Origin: Microbacterium sp. LWO13-1.2
GTDB taxonomy: Bacteria > Actinomycetota > Actinomycetes > Actinomycetales > Microbacteriaceae
Direction: 5' to 3'
Assembly (NCBI RefSeq): GCF_038397725.1
Contig: NZ_CP151634.1
Span: forward strand, 1,240,001 to 1,304,000
DNA length: 64,000 nucleotides
Position numbers and translations under genes: made by a program. The notes beneath the pieces were generated by a model. It ran no database searches and was not told the DNA's origin. It was given only the letters and a program-made list of their open reading frames with translations. Below, piece by piece: positions 15,046 through 23,240 of this stretch (positions are counted from its first letter, which is position 1; each line of letters starts with the position of its first letter).

Positions 15046-16442
15046 TGCACCAGCGCTCCGTCGCGGGACACCGCCACCTGCTCATCGCGGGGCACGACCT
15101 TGACGCGCTCGCGGGTGTGCTCGTGGTTCTCGCCGAGGTGGCGCTCGTGCGCGTCGAGGGCGAGCCAGCCGTCCCACGTCGTGTACTCGGTCTCGCGCTC
15201 CTCCAGAACCGTGAGGACGTCTTCGGAGTCGTCGGGTGCGGTCAACAGCCCCGCCTCGGCATCCCCGACCACGTTCGAGATCGTCTCCAGAGCATCCGAC
15301 TTCGTGTGCCCGATGAGGCCGACCGGTCCGCGCTTGATCCAGCCGGTCGCGTACAGCCCTGGCTCGCCGTCGACCCGGCCGCCGTCGTTCGGCACGACAC
15401 CGCGCTTCTCGTCGAAAGGCGCGCCTGCGACGCGGGTGCCGTAGTAGCCGACAGCCCGGTACACGGCCTGGATCGGGTAGTCACGGAACTCGCCCGTCGT
15501 GACGAGGGTGCCATCGGCGCCGGGAGCAGTGCGCGCGAAGCGGATGCCGGTCACGCGATCGTCACCGGTGATCTCCACCGGGGCGTGCCAGAAGTGCAGG
15601 TGCAGCCGCCGCGATGCTCCGGACTGGGGGCGGTCGCGCCAGCCGTTCAGCGTGCGCAGCATCACCTTCAACTGGTTGGTCGAAGCGGATGCCGGGTCGA
15701 CACCGTCGAAGTCCTCGTTGTAGAGCACGATGTCGACGTCGTTCACCTCGCCGAGTTCACGCAACTCGATCGGCGTGAACTTGATGTCGGCGGGGCCGCG
15801 GCGGCCGAACACGTGCACGTCGGTGACCGCCGACGACGCGAGGCCTTCGAGCACGTTGTCCGGCACCTCGGTGGTGCGCAGGTCGACCGCGTGCTTCGCA
15901 AGCACGCGGGCCACGTCGAGGGCGACGTTGCCGTTGCCGATGACCGCGACCGATTCGGCATCCAGCGGCCAGGTGCGCGCCACATCGGGGTGCCCGTCGA
16001 ACCAGGCGACGAAATCGGCGGCGCCGTAGGAGCCGGGAAGGTCGACCCCTGGCACGTCGAGCGCGGCATCGCGGATCGCGCCGGTGGCGAGGATCACGGC
16101 GTGGTAGCGCTCGCGCAGCTCGTCGATGGAGATGTCGCGGCCGACTTCGACGTTGCCGATGAAGCGGATGGTGCGTCGCGTCGCCGCCGGCTCGTCATCG
16201 GATGCCGCGGGGAAGGCGTCGAGCATCTCGTGCAGCGAGTTGACGATGCCCTTGATGCGGGGGTGATCGGGAGCGACGCCGTAGCGGATGAGACCGTACG
16301 GGGCGGGAAGCGACTCGAACAGATCGATCTCGACGCGACGCCCGCGTTCGGCGACGGCTCCGGCGAGCAGATTGCCCGCGTAGATGCCGGCGGGGCCGGC
16401 GCCGACGATCGCGACGCGCAGGGTGGGAGAGGAAGAGGTCAT
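15042..16442 (-). CDS. fprA: Ferredoxin-NADP+ reductase, FprA/adrenodoxin-reductase type
   Basis: FAD enzyme of 466 residues moving electrons between NADPH and ferredoxin. The FAD motif [17 protein letters not shown] starts at about residue 10. [18 protein letters not shown] is characteristic of the adrenodoxin-reductase family, the NADP motif is [15 protein letters not shown], and the family C-terminal [18 protein letters not shown] is intact. It overlaps fdxA by ATGA, which fixes the functional pairing. It follows cobA with a 28-base gap containing a strong ribosome site. Confidence 0.96.
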   Translation of the reverse strand: MTSSSPTLRVAIVGAGPAGIYAGNLLAGAVAERGRRVEIDLFESLPAPYGLIRYGVAPDHPRIKGIVNSLHEMLDAFPAASDDEPAATRRTIRFIGNVEVGRDISIDELRERYHAVILATGAIRDAALDVPGVDLPGSYGAADFVAWFDGHPDVARTWPLDAESVAVIGNGNVALDVARVLAKHAVDLRTTEVPDNVLEGLASSAVTDVHVFGRRGPADIKFTPIELRELGEVNDVDIVLYNEDFDGVDPASASTNQLKVMLRTLNGWRDRPQSGASRRLHLHFWHAPVEITGDDRVTGIRFARTAPGADGTLVTTGEFRDYPIQAVYRAVGYYGTRVAGAPFDEKRGVVPNDGGRVDGEPGLYATGWIKRGPVGLIGHTKSDALETISNVVGDAEAGLLTAPDDSEDVLTVLEERETEYTTWDGWLALDAHERHLGENHEHTRERVKVVPRDEQVAVSRDGALVQ

Positions 16443-16470
16443 GACGAAGGAGGCCTTTCGGGCTGCAGGC

Positions 16471-17382
16471 TCAACGGGTGCGCGAGAAGAGGGAGGGGGC
16501 AGAAGAACGGGGCTGGCGACCAGACGACGGATTGAGCGTGTCGACGGCCTGGATCAGGCCGGTGTCGGCTGCGAGGCCGGCGTCGAGGGCATCGGTCCAG
16601 CGCGAACGAGCAGGGCGCGCAGCATTCGATGCCACCGGAAGAGCGTCGGGGACCGCGAAATTCGCATCCGGGCTGAGACGGACCACATCGCCGATGACGA
16701 CTACCGCGGGGGAGCGCACCTGACGTGCGGCCGCGAGGTGCGCGATCGTGCCGAGTGTTCCGAGGGTGATCCGTTGCCCATCACCGAACCCGTCCTCGAT
16801 GATCGCGACCGGGCAGTCGGCGCCACGTGGTCCTGAGGCAAGCACATGCGCGGAATGCGCGAGGCTGCCGACGCCCATCAACAGCACGACGGTGTGTTCG
16901 CCGCCACCGCGGACCTGTTCGATCTGGTCGTGGCCGCTCACCACGGTGAAGGATGCGGCGATGCCGCGGTGGGTGAGCGGGATGCCGGCGACGGCCGGCA
17001 CCGAGACGGCGCTGGTGACGCCGGGCACGACGTCGACCGGGATGCCGGCGGCCTCGCAGAACAACTGCTCCTCGCGGCCGCGGCCGAACACGAACGGATC
17101 GCCGCCCTTCAGGCGGACGACACGCTTCCCGGCGACCGCGAGCTCGACGAGCAGGGCGTTGATGCCGTCCTGCGGAATCGGGTGGTGGCCAGGGAGCTTG
17201 CCGACGTCGATCACCTCGGCGTCGATCTGCTCGCCCTCGTCCACGAGCTGCTCCAGCACCGTGCGCGCGCCGAGTCGATCGGCGACGATGACGTCGGCCT
17301 CCTGCAGAGCGCGGAGCCCGCGCAGGGTCAGCAGCCCGGCATCGCCCGGACCGGCACCGACGAGAGTGACGCGGCCGGTCAT
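16471..17382 (-). CDS. cobA: Uroporphyrinogen-III C-methyltransferase (siroheme branch)
   Basis: Cytosolic SAM-dependent enzyme making precorrin-2 from uroporphyrinogen III. The protein has 303 residues: a methyltransferase core plus a Ser/Arg-rich C-terminal tail of about 60 residues not needed for the fold. Signature motifs are TLVGAGPGDAGLLTLRGLRAL, VIVADRL, VRLKGGDPFVFGRG and the SAM loop PGVTSAVSVPAVAGIPLTHR. No CysG-type dehydrogenase/ferrochelatase domain is fused; the chelatase is the separate gene at 25197. It overlaps the permease stop (ATGA). It supplies siroheme for Sir in the same run. Confidence 0.95.
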   Translation of the reverse strand: MTGRVTLVGAGPGDAGLLTLRGLRALQEADVIVADRLGARTVLEQLVDEGEQIDAEVIDVGKLPGHHPIPQDGINALLVELAVAGKRVVRLKGGDPFVFGRGREEQLFCEAAGIPVDVVPGVTSAVSVPAVAGIPLTHRGIAASFTVVSGHDQIEQVRGGGEHTVVLLMGVGSLAHSAHVLASGPRGADCPVAIIEDGFGDGQRITLGTLGTIAHLAAARQVRSPAVVVIGDVVRLSPDANFAVPDALPVASNAARPARSRWTDALDAGLAADTGLIQAVDTLNPSSGRQPRSSAPSLFSRTR

Positions 17383-18296
17383 CGCGAACCGCCCAGCATC
17401 AGGCCGCGGTTGCGGAGCATCCGCCGCTCGATCGGGCCGAACAGCGCCAGCTCGATCAGAATGCCGATCGCGAGGATGAGCAGGATCGTGGCGAGCACGC
17501 CGGCGAGATCCGCGAGTTCGCGCGACTGGTTGAGCATCGTGCCGAGGCCGAAGCCGATCGTTCCGCCGCTGGTGATGATCTCAGCCGCCATCAGTGACCG
17601 CCAGGAGAAAGCCCAGCCCTGCTTGAGGCCGGCGAAATAGCCGGGGAGAGCCGCGGGGAGAGTGACGGAGGTCGCGAGTTGCCAGCGGCTCGCGCCGAGT
17701 ACGATGCCGACTCGGCGCAACTGCGGCGGCACCTGATCGATGCCGGAGAGGAGGCCGTTCACGATCGAGGGGATGGCGCCCATCAGGATGACGAAGTATG
17801 CGGTGGCATCGCTGAGCCCGAACCAGATGATCGCCGCGGGCACCCAGGCGACCGAGGGAAGCACCGTGAGGCCGGAGATCAGCGGACCGGCGGCGCGACG
17901 GAGCAGCTTCCACTCGGCGAGCAGCATCCCGAGCACAGTGCCGACGAGGATCGCGATCAGGAACCCGATGACGCCGCGCTCGAGGCTGGTGGTCACCGCC
18001 TCCTGCAGGCGGCCGGACTCCCAGGAATCGCCGAGGGCGCCGGCGACTGCCGCAGGGCTCGGCGCCTTGTCGGGGCGCGGGTTCGCGATGACGATGTAGA
18101 GCTGCCACACGGCGAGCAGGGCGAGCAGCAACCCCACCGGCGGCAGGGTCTTGCTCAGCACCTCACGCCAGAGCGACCTCTGCGGTGCAGTGTCGGACTG
18201 CAGGCGGTCCAGGCCGGCGGAGAGGGTGGCCAGGTCGTCGTTCTCTGTCTGAACGGCGGCCTCGCTCTGCACGACGGATGCGGCTTCAGGAGGCAT
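17379..18296 (-). CDS. ABC transporter permease, SsuC/TauC/NitT family
   Basis: Membrane permease of 305 residues with six predicted helices after a soluble N-terminus of ~45 residues. The EAA loop is seen near ASRWQLATSVTLPAALPGYF. The start at 18296 is chosen from MPPEAASV with AGGAG upstream, overlapping the ATPase gene by 11 bases. Together with the ATPase and binding protein this forms a sulfonate/nitrate/bicarbonate-class importer. Context in a sulfate-reduction operon, without any SsuD monooxygenase, suggests sulfate or another oxidised sulfur compound as substrate. That is inference. Confidence 0.9.
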   Translation of the reverse strand: MPPEAASVVQSEAAVQTENDDLATLSAGLDRLQSDTAPQRSLWREVLSKTLPPVGLLLALLAVWQLYIVIANPRPDKAPSPAAVAGALGDSWESGRLQEAVTTSLERGVIGFLIAILVGTVLGMLLAEWKLLRRAAGPLISGLTVLPSVAWVPAAIIWFGLSDATAYFVILMGAIPSIVNGLLSGIDQVPPQLRRVGIVLGASRWQLATSVTLPAALPGYFAGLKQGWAFSWRSLMAAEIITSGGTIGFGLGTMLNQSRELADLAGVLATILLILAIGILIELALFGPIERRMLRNRGLMLGGSR

Positions 18297-19128
18297 TGCG
18301 GCGGATCTCCTTCCGGAGCTCGGCGGTGATCTCGGTGGCCAGCGCCGCCACTTCGGGCGACTCGATGCGCCGGCCGCGGGTCGAGGCGACCTTCCACTCG
18401 CCGGCCACACGGCCGGGGCGACTGGAGAGCAGGATGACGCGCTGGCCGAGCCGGGCAGCCTCGCGCACGTTGTGGGTGACGAACACGATCGTTCGGCCGG
18501 TCGCACGCCAGACGCGCTCGAGCTCCTCGTGCAGGAGGTCGCGGGTGATCGCGTCGAGCGCCGCGAAGGGCTCGTCCATCAGGAGCACGGAGCGGTCCTG
18601 GGCGAGGGCGCGGGCCAGGGCGACGCGCTGCCGCATGCCGCCGGAGAGTTCGTGCGGGCGCTTGTCCGCAGCCTCCGACAGGTTCACGGTTCCGAGCAGG
18701 CGCTCGGCCTCCTCGCGGCGCTCGCGGCGCGGGACGCCGCGAAGGCGCAGCGCGAGTTCGACGTTGTGGCGCGCAGTGAGCCAGGGCATCAGCGCGGACT
18801 CCTGGAACATCACCGCGGCACCGCCGGCGGGAGTGCCGATCGAGCCGGAGGTCACCGGCTCGAGTCCGGCGATGAGGTTCAGCAGCGTCGACTTGCCGCA
18901 GCCGGAGGCGCCGAGCAGGCAGACGAACTCGCCAGGGGCGATGTCGAGCGAGACGTCGTCGAGGACGACCGGCCCGGATCCGTAGCGCTTGGTGACGTTC
19001 GAGATGCGCACCGCGGGGTCGACGGGGGGTGCCGGTGCCGTGACGGGCGTGACGCTGTCGAAGCTCGGCGTCAGCCTGGTCACGGGCGCCTCCGCACCCA
19101 CCGTCTTCCCCGCGGGCGCAGTCATCAT
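18286..19128 (-). CDS. ABC transporter ATP-binding protein, SsuB/TauB family
   Basis: ATPase of 280 residues. After a ~40-residue low-complexity leader come Walker A GASGCGKST, the Q-loop AVMFQESALMPW, the signature LSGGMRQR, Walker B SVLLMDEP and the switch His in FVTHNVREA. The LMPWLTARHNVEL block is typical of the nitrate/sulfonate group. It energises the importer with the adjacent permease. It overlaps the binding-protein stop by ATGA. Confidence 0.94.
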   Translation of the reverse strand: MMTAPAGKTVGAEAPVTRLTPSFDSVTPVTAPAPPVDPAVRISNVTKRYGSGPVVLDDVSLDIAPGEFVCLLGASGCGKSTLLNLIAGLEPVTSGSIGTPAGGAAVMFQESALMPWLTARHNVELALRLRGVPRRERREEAERLLGTVNLSEAADKRPHELSGGMRQRVALARALAQDRSVLLMDEPFAALDAITRDLLHEELERVWRATGRTIVFVTHNVREAARLGQRVILLSSRPGRVAGEWKVASTRGRRIESPEVAALATEITAELRKEIRRNAS

Positions 19129-20198
19129 TCCTCCCCGAGGTCGGCGGCGGAGACCGGCTCCGCGCCGTCCTTCTCGAGGAGGGCGTTCAGCGCGCGCAGG
19201 TCGAAGAGGCCCTTGATCGAGCCCTCCTTCTGCGTGCCGGCGGCCAGTCCGTTCTCGACGAGCGTCTCGAAGGTCTCCGCATGCGGGTCCACCGTGAAGG
19301 TCACGTTCTCCAGTGCCCTGGTGAGCACTTCGTCGGCGAGCCTCTTGCCGGTGGCCTCCTCGAGCGCGTCGTTGATGACGGTCGGTGCCTCTTCCTTGTT
19401 CTCATCGAGCCACTGCACGGCGGCGATGTGTCCCTCGAGCAGTTCTTCGACGACAGCAGGGTGCTCCGCGGCGAACTCCGCGCGGACGAGCAGCACCGTG
19501 GTCGGGAAGTTCCCGTCAGGCCAGAGGTCCTGCTCATCGACGAGCACGTGCGCCCCGGCCTCGACGACCAGTCGCGAGACCCAGGGCTCCGGCAGCCAGG
19601 CGCCGTCGAGCTGCCCGTCCTGGAACAGGGTCAGGGTCTGCGCGTTCTCGGTCGGCGTGATGGTCACATCGCCGCCACCCGAAGTCGATGTCTCGAAGCC
19701 CTCCTCGGCGAGCCAGCTGCGCAGCGCCACATCCTGCGTGTTGCCGAGCTGCGGCGTCGCGATGTTCTTGCCCGCCAGGTCTTCCGGAGTATCGATGCCA
19801 TCGCGGACCACCAGGGCCGCTCCGCCGGACGTCGCGCCGGCGATGATGTGTGCGGACTCACCGCCCGACTGGATGAAGGTGTTGATCGACGGGTTCGGTC
19901 CGATGTACGTCGCGTCGATCGCCCCGGCGGAGAGCGCCTCGATCGCCGCGGGGCCGGCGTTGAACACCTCCGTCTTCAGGTCGACGTCGCCCAGAGCATC
20001 CTGGAACAGGCCCTCCGAGAGGCCGACCAGGGCCGGAGCGTGCGTCACGTTCGCGAAGTAGCCGAGGCGGACCTCGGTCAGATCGTCGCCCGTGGCCTCG
20101 CCGGAGCCGGGGTCTGCGGATGCGGAGGCACAACCGGCCAGCATCATTGCGGTGATTCCTAGAGCGGTGAGTGTCGTTGCGGTGCGGTTGATCTTCAC
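19125..20198 (-). CDS. ABC transporter substrate-binding lipoprotein, SsuA/NitT family
   Basis: Extracytoplasmic binding lipoprotein of 357 residues, with the signal peptide ending in lipobox MLAGC (Cys about 23). The mature part has LGYFANVTHAPALVGLSEGLF, common for sulfonate/nitrate binders, and the hinge region DGAWLPEPWVSRLV. The start is GTG at 20198 preceded by GAAGGAGG, the strongest ribosome site in this run and consistent with high demand for the binding component. A 47-base gap separates it from cysN, so an internal promoter is possible. Confidence 0.92.
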   Translation of the reverse strand: MKINRTATTLTALGITAMMLAGCASASADPGSGEATGDDLTEVRLGYFANVTHAPALVGLSEGLFQDALGDVDLKTEVFNAGPAAIEALSAGAIDATYIGPNPSINTFIQSGGESAHIIAGATSGGAALVVRDGIDTPEDLAGKNIATPQLGNTQDVALRSWLAEEGFETSTSGGGDVTITPTENAQTLTLFQDGQLDGAWLPEPWVSRLVVEAGAHVLVDEQDLWPDGNFPTTVLLVRAEFAAEHPAVVEELLEGHIAAVQWLDENKEEAPTVINDALEEATGKRLADEVLTRALENVTFTVDPHAETFETLVENGLAAGTQKEGSIKGLFDLRALNALLEKDGAEPVSAADLGEE

Positions 20199-20245
20199 GG
20201 TTTCGCCTCCTTCAGGGTGGGTGTTTCAGTGGGGGATTGAGCAGG

Positions 20246-21598
20246 TCAGGGTGCGTCGATGACGGTCGCCGCAGCGAGGGTCGCGCCGTCGGCGGGGTGG
20301 ATGAGCAGCAGGGCGCCGCCCTCGCGGCCCCGCGCATAGGGCTCCAGCGGCAGCTCGGATGCGAGACGGAGCCGTACTCGGCCGATCTCGTTCACTGCGA
20401 GGGCGTCGGCATCGTGGTGCGCCAGCGTCTCCAGGTCGTACCGGGAGAGCACCTCGGCGATGACGGCCTGCACCGTGGAGGTGCCGTGCTTGACGAGAAC
20501 CCGGGTGCCGGTGGTGACGGCGCGCGGGTCGAGCTGGAACAGCTCGACCACGGCTTCCTTCTGCCCGGTCGGTGCCGTGCCGGCTCCGACGATGAGGGCG
20601 CCGCGCGCGGCATCCACGTCGTCGGCGAGCGTCAGTGTCACCGACTGCGAGGTCGTCGCGGCATCCGTCTCGTCGCCGGCGACATGGATGCCGGTGACCG
20701 TGGTCGCGAGTCGCCCGGGGAGCACCTCGACGCGATCGCCGATGCGGACCGTGCCGGAGCTGATCCGGCCGGCGAAGCCGCGGAAGTCGCGATACTGCTC
20801 GGCCTGCTCGGCGGGGATCGTCGGCGACAGGCCGCCCTGCGGCCGCAGCACCAGCTGCACCGGCAGCCGGAACTCGGCGGCGTGCGAGACCGTCTCCTGC
20901 TGGCTGGGGAGCGTCTCCAGCAGCTCCAGCAGGGTGAGGCCGTCGTACCAGGGGGTGCGCGAGGAACGGTCGACGATGTTGTCGCCCTCCAACGCCGAGA
21001 CGGGCAGCACCCGGATGCCGGAGAGACCGAGCTCTGTCGCGACGCGACCCGCTTCGCGTTCGATCTCGTCGTATCGTGCCTCGTCGAAGTCGATCAGGTC
21101 GATCTTGTTCACCGCGATGATCACGTGTGCGACGCGCAGCAGCGACACCACGGCGAGGTGGCGCCTGGTCTGTTCGACGATTCCCTTGCGTGCGTCGACG
21201 AGCACGATCACCGCGTCGGCGGTCGCAGCGCCGGTGACCATGTTGCGGGTGTACTGCACGTGGCCGGGGCAGTCCGCGAGGATGAAGCTGCGGCGGCCGG
21301 TGGCGAAGTAGCGGTAGGCGACGTCGATCGTGATGCCCTGCTCGCGCTCGGCACGGAGTCCGTCGGTGAGCAGCGCGAAGTCGAAGTCGCCATGGGCGAA
21401 GCCGCGGTCGCGGGAGGTCGCGGCGACCTGCTCGAGCTGATCGGCGAGGATCGCCTTCGCATCGTGCAGCAGTCGGCCGACGAGCGTCGACTTGCCGTCG
21501 TCGACAGAGCCGGCGGTCGCGAAACGGAAGAGCGTGGAGCCGTCGGTGAGCAGGGCGGACGCCTCGCCTGGTGCGTCGAGAATCGAGGTCTCGGTCAT
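20246..21598 (-). CDS. cysN: Sulfate adenylyltransferase subunit 1 (GTPase)
   Basis: GTPase subunit of ATP sulfurylase; GTP hydrolysis drives adenylation of sulfate by CysD. The protein has 450 residues. G1 is AGSVDDGKSTLVGRLL, switch motifs are EREQGITIDVAYRYF and DCPGHVQYTRNM, and NKIDLIDF gives guanine specificity, followed by two beta-barrel domains. No APS-kinase (CysC) domain is fused at the C-terminus, so the product APS is expected to feed the reductase directly. Start and cysD stop share one base (TGATG). Confidence 0.96.
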   Translation of the reverse strand: MTETSILDAPGEASALLTDGSTLFRFATAGSVDDGKSTLVGRLLHDAKAILADQLEQVAATSRDRGFAHGDFDFALLTDGLRAEREQGITIDVAYRYFATGRRSFILADCPGHVQYTRNMVTGAATADAVIVLVDARKGIVEQTRRHLAVVSLLRVAHVIIAVNKIDLIDFDEARYDEIEREAGRVATELGLSGIRVLPVSALEGDNIVDRSSRTPWYDGLTLLELLETLPSQQETVSHAAEFRLPVQLVLRPQGGLSPTIPAEQAEQYRDFRGFAGRISSGTVRIGDRVEVLPGRLATTVTGIHVAGDETDAATTSQSVTLTLADDVDAARGALIVGAGTAPTGQKEAVVELFQLDPRAVTTGTRVLVKHGTSTVQAVIAEVLSRYDLETLAHHDADALAVNEIGRVRLRLASELPLEPYARGREGGALLLIHPADGATLAAATVIDAP

Positions 21599-22503
21599 CA
21601 GAAGTACCCGTCCTTCTTGCGATCTTCCATGGCGGCTTCGCTGATGCGGTCATCCGCCCTGGTGGCGCCGCGTTCGGTCAGCGTCGAGCGGGCGACCTCG
21701 GCGACGACGGATGCCGTGTCCACAGCATCCGATTCGACCGCGCCCGTGCAGCTCGAGTCGCCGACCGTGCGGTAGCGCACGACCCGGCGTTCGGTCTGCT
21801 CGCCGGCCCGCGGCTGCGAGAACTCGCCGACCGCCCACCACATGCCGTCGCGGCGGAACACCTCGCGCTCGTGCGCGTAGTACAGCGGAGGCAGCGCGAT
21901 GTCCTCGCGGGCGATGTAACTCCAGATGTCGAGCTCGGTCCAGTTCGAGATCGGGAACGCGCGCACGTGCTGCCCAGGGAGGTGGCGGCCGTTGTACAGG
22001 CTCCACAGTTCGGGGCGCTGATTGCGCGGATCCCACTGCCCGAACTCGTCGCGCAGCGAGATGATGCGCTCTTTGGCGCGCGCCTTGTCCTCGTCGCGTC
22101 GTGCGCCGCCGAACACCGCGTCGTGCTTGCCCGCGGCGATCGCGTCGAGCAGGGGCTGCGTCTGCAGGGTGTTGCGGGTGCCGTCCGGACGCTCGGCGAG
22201 GCGGCCGTCATCGATGTAGTCCTGGACGTTGGCGACTTCGAGCCGGATGCCCAGACGTGCGACGGTCTCATCGCGGAACGCGATGACCTCGGGGAAGTTG
22301 TGGCCGGTGTCGACGTGCAGCACCGGGAAAGGCACCTTGCCCGGTGCGAATGCCTTGGCAGCGAGGTGCAGCACGACGACGGAGTCCTTGCCGCCGGAGA
22401 ACAGCAGCACGGGTCGCTCGAATTCGGCGACGACCTCGCGGATGATGTGGATCGCCTCGGCCTCGAGCAGGTCGAGGGTGCTCAGCGACGTGATGGTGCT
22501 CAT
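21598..22503 (-). CDS. cysD: Sulfate adenylyltransferase subunit 2
   Basis: Catalytic subunit of ATP sulfurylase, 301 residues, forming APS from ATP and sulfate. The PP-loop ATP site is LLFSGGKDSVVVLHLA (about residue 31). LHVDTGHNFPEVIAFRD, GGARRDEDKARAKER and ISNWTELDIWSYI match the family throughout, and the C-terminal SEAAMEDRKKDGYF is diagnostic. The start at 22503 overlaps the cysH stop by four bases. A much longer open frame upstream is an antisense-type extension into cysH and is not coding. Confidence 0.96.
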   Translation of the reverse strand: MSTITSLSTLDLLEAEAIHIIREVVAEFERPVLLFSGGKDSVVVLHLAAKAFAPGKVPFPVLHVDTGHNFPEVIAFRDETVARLGIRLEVANVQDYIDDGRLAERPDGTRNTLQTQPLLDAIAAGKHDAVFGGARRDEDKARAKERIISLRDEFGQWDPRNQRPELWSLYNGRHLPGQHVRAFPISNWTELDIWSYIAREDIALPPLYYAHEREVFRRDGMWWAVGEFSQPRAGEQTERRVVRYRTVGDSSCTGAVESDAVDTASVVAEVARSTLTERGATRADDRISEAAMEDRKKDGYF

Positions 22504-23240
22504 AGGTGCAGCCCGCATTCTGTCTTCGAGAGTCCCGCCCAGCGGCCGGATCGCGGATCCTCGCCGGGGGCGACCGCCTTCGTGCACGGCGCGCAGCCGA
22601 TGGAGGGGTAGCCGTTCGCGACGAGGGGGTTCACCGGCACTTCGTGCACGGTGGCGTAGTCGATGAGGTCGTCGAAGCTCCAGGCGGCGACCGGGTTGAC
22701 CTTGACCAGTCCGTTGCGCTCGTCCCAGACGATCAGCGGGGTGTCGGCGCGCGTCGGGCCCTCTTCGCGGCGTACACCGGTGAACCACAGTTCGTAGCCG
22801 CCGAGTGCCCGCTGCAGCGGCTCGACCTTGCGGCGTGCGCAGCACAGGCCGGGGTCGCGGGCGAACAGTTCGGCGCCGAACTCGGCGTCCTGCTCGCGCA
22901 CGGTCTGCTCGGGCTTCACGTCGACGATGCGCACGTCGAGCGCGGCGGCCACCTCGTTGCGCGTGAACGTGGTCTCGGCGAAGTGGTAGCCGGTCTCGAG
23001 GAAGAGCACGTCGACGCCCGGCAGGCTCTGCGCGACGAGGTGCGGCAACGCGGCATCCGCCATCGAGCACGCGACGGCGGCCTGCGCGACGGCGAAGTTC
23101 TCGGCCACCCACGCGACGACCTCGGCAGGGCTCGCCTCGTCGGCCGCGCGGCTGCGCAGCTCGATCGCGCCGCGCTCAGCGAGGGCCTTGAGCTCTTCGG
23201 TGGAGCGGCGTGCAGGACGGATGTCGACGAGGGTGCTCAC
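22500..23240 (-). CDS. cysH: Adenylyl-sulfate reductase, CysH, iron-sulfur (APS) type
   Basis: Reduces activated sulfate to sulfite. The protein is 246 residues from a GTG start whose GTGA overlaps the sir stop. The presence of both Cys pairs, C133-C134 in GLCCARRK and C216/C219 in GCAPC, indicates a [4Fe-4S] cluster. That marks APS reductases rather than PAPS reductases. The C-terminal catalytic Cys is C242 in KTECGLHL. No cysC gene is present in the run, which fits direct use of APS. Thioredoxin or the nearby reductase-like flavoprotein may supply electrons. Confidence 0.95.
   Translation of the reverse strand: MSTLVDIRPARRSTEELKALAERGAIELRSRAADEASPAEVVAWVAENFAVAQAAVACSMADAALPHLVAQSLPGVDVLFLETGYHFAETTFTRNEVAAALDVRIVDVKPEQTVREQDAEFGAELFARDPGLCCARRKVEPLQRALGGYELWFTGVRREEGPTRADTPLIVWDERNGLVKVNPVAAWSFDDLIDYATVHEVPVNPLVANGYPSIGCAPCTKAVAPGEDPRSGRWAGLSKTECGLHL

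Noticed and set aside
17379..20198. Assignment of the ABC importer as a dedicated alkanesulfonate system (ssuABC)
   Set aside because: No SsuD/SsuE monooxygenase genes are present in the run; the substrate could equally be sulfate, so gene symbols were left empty.
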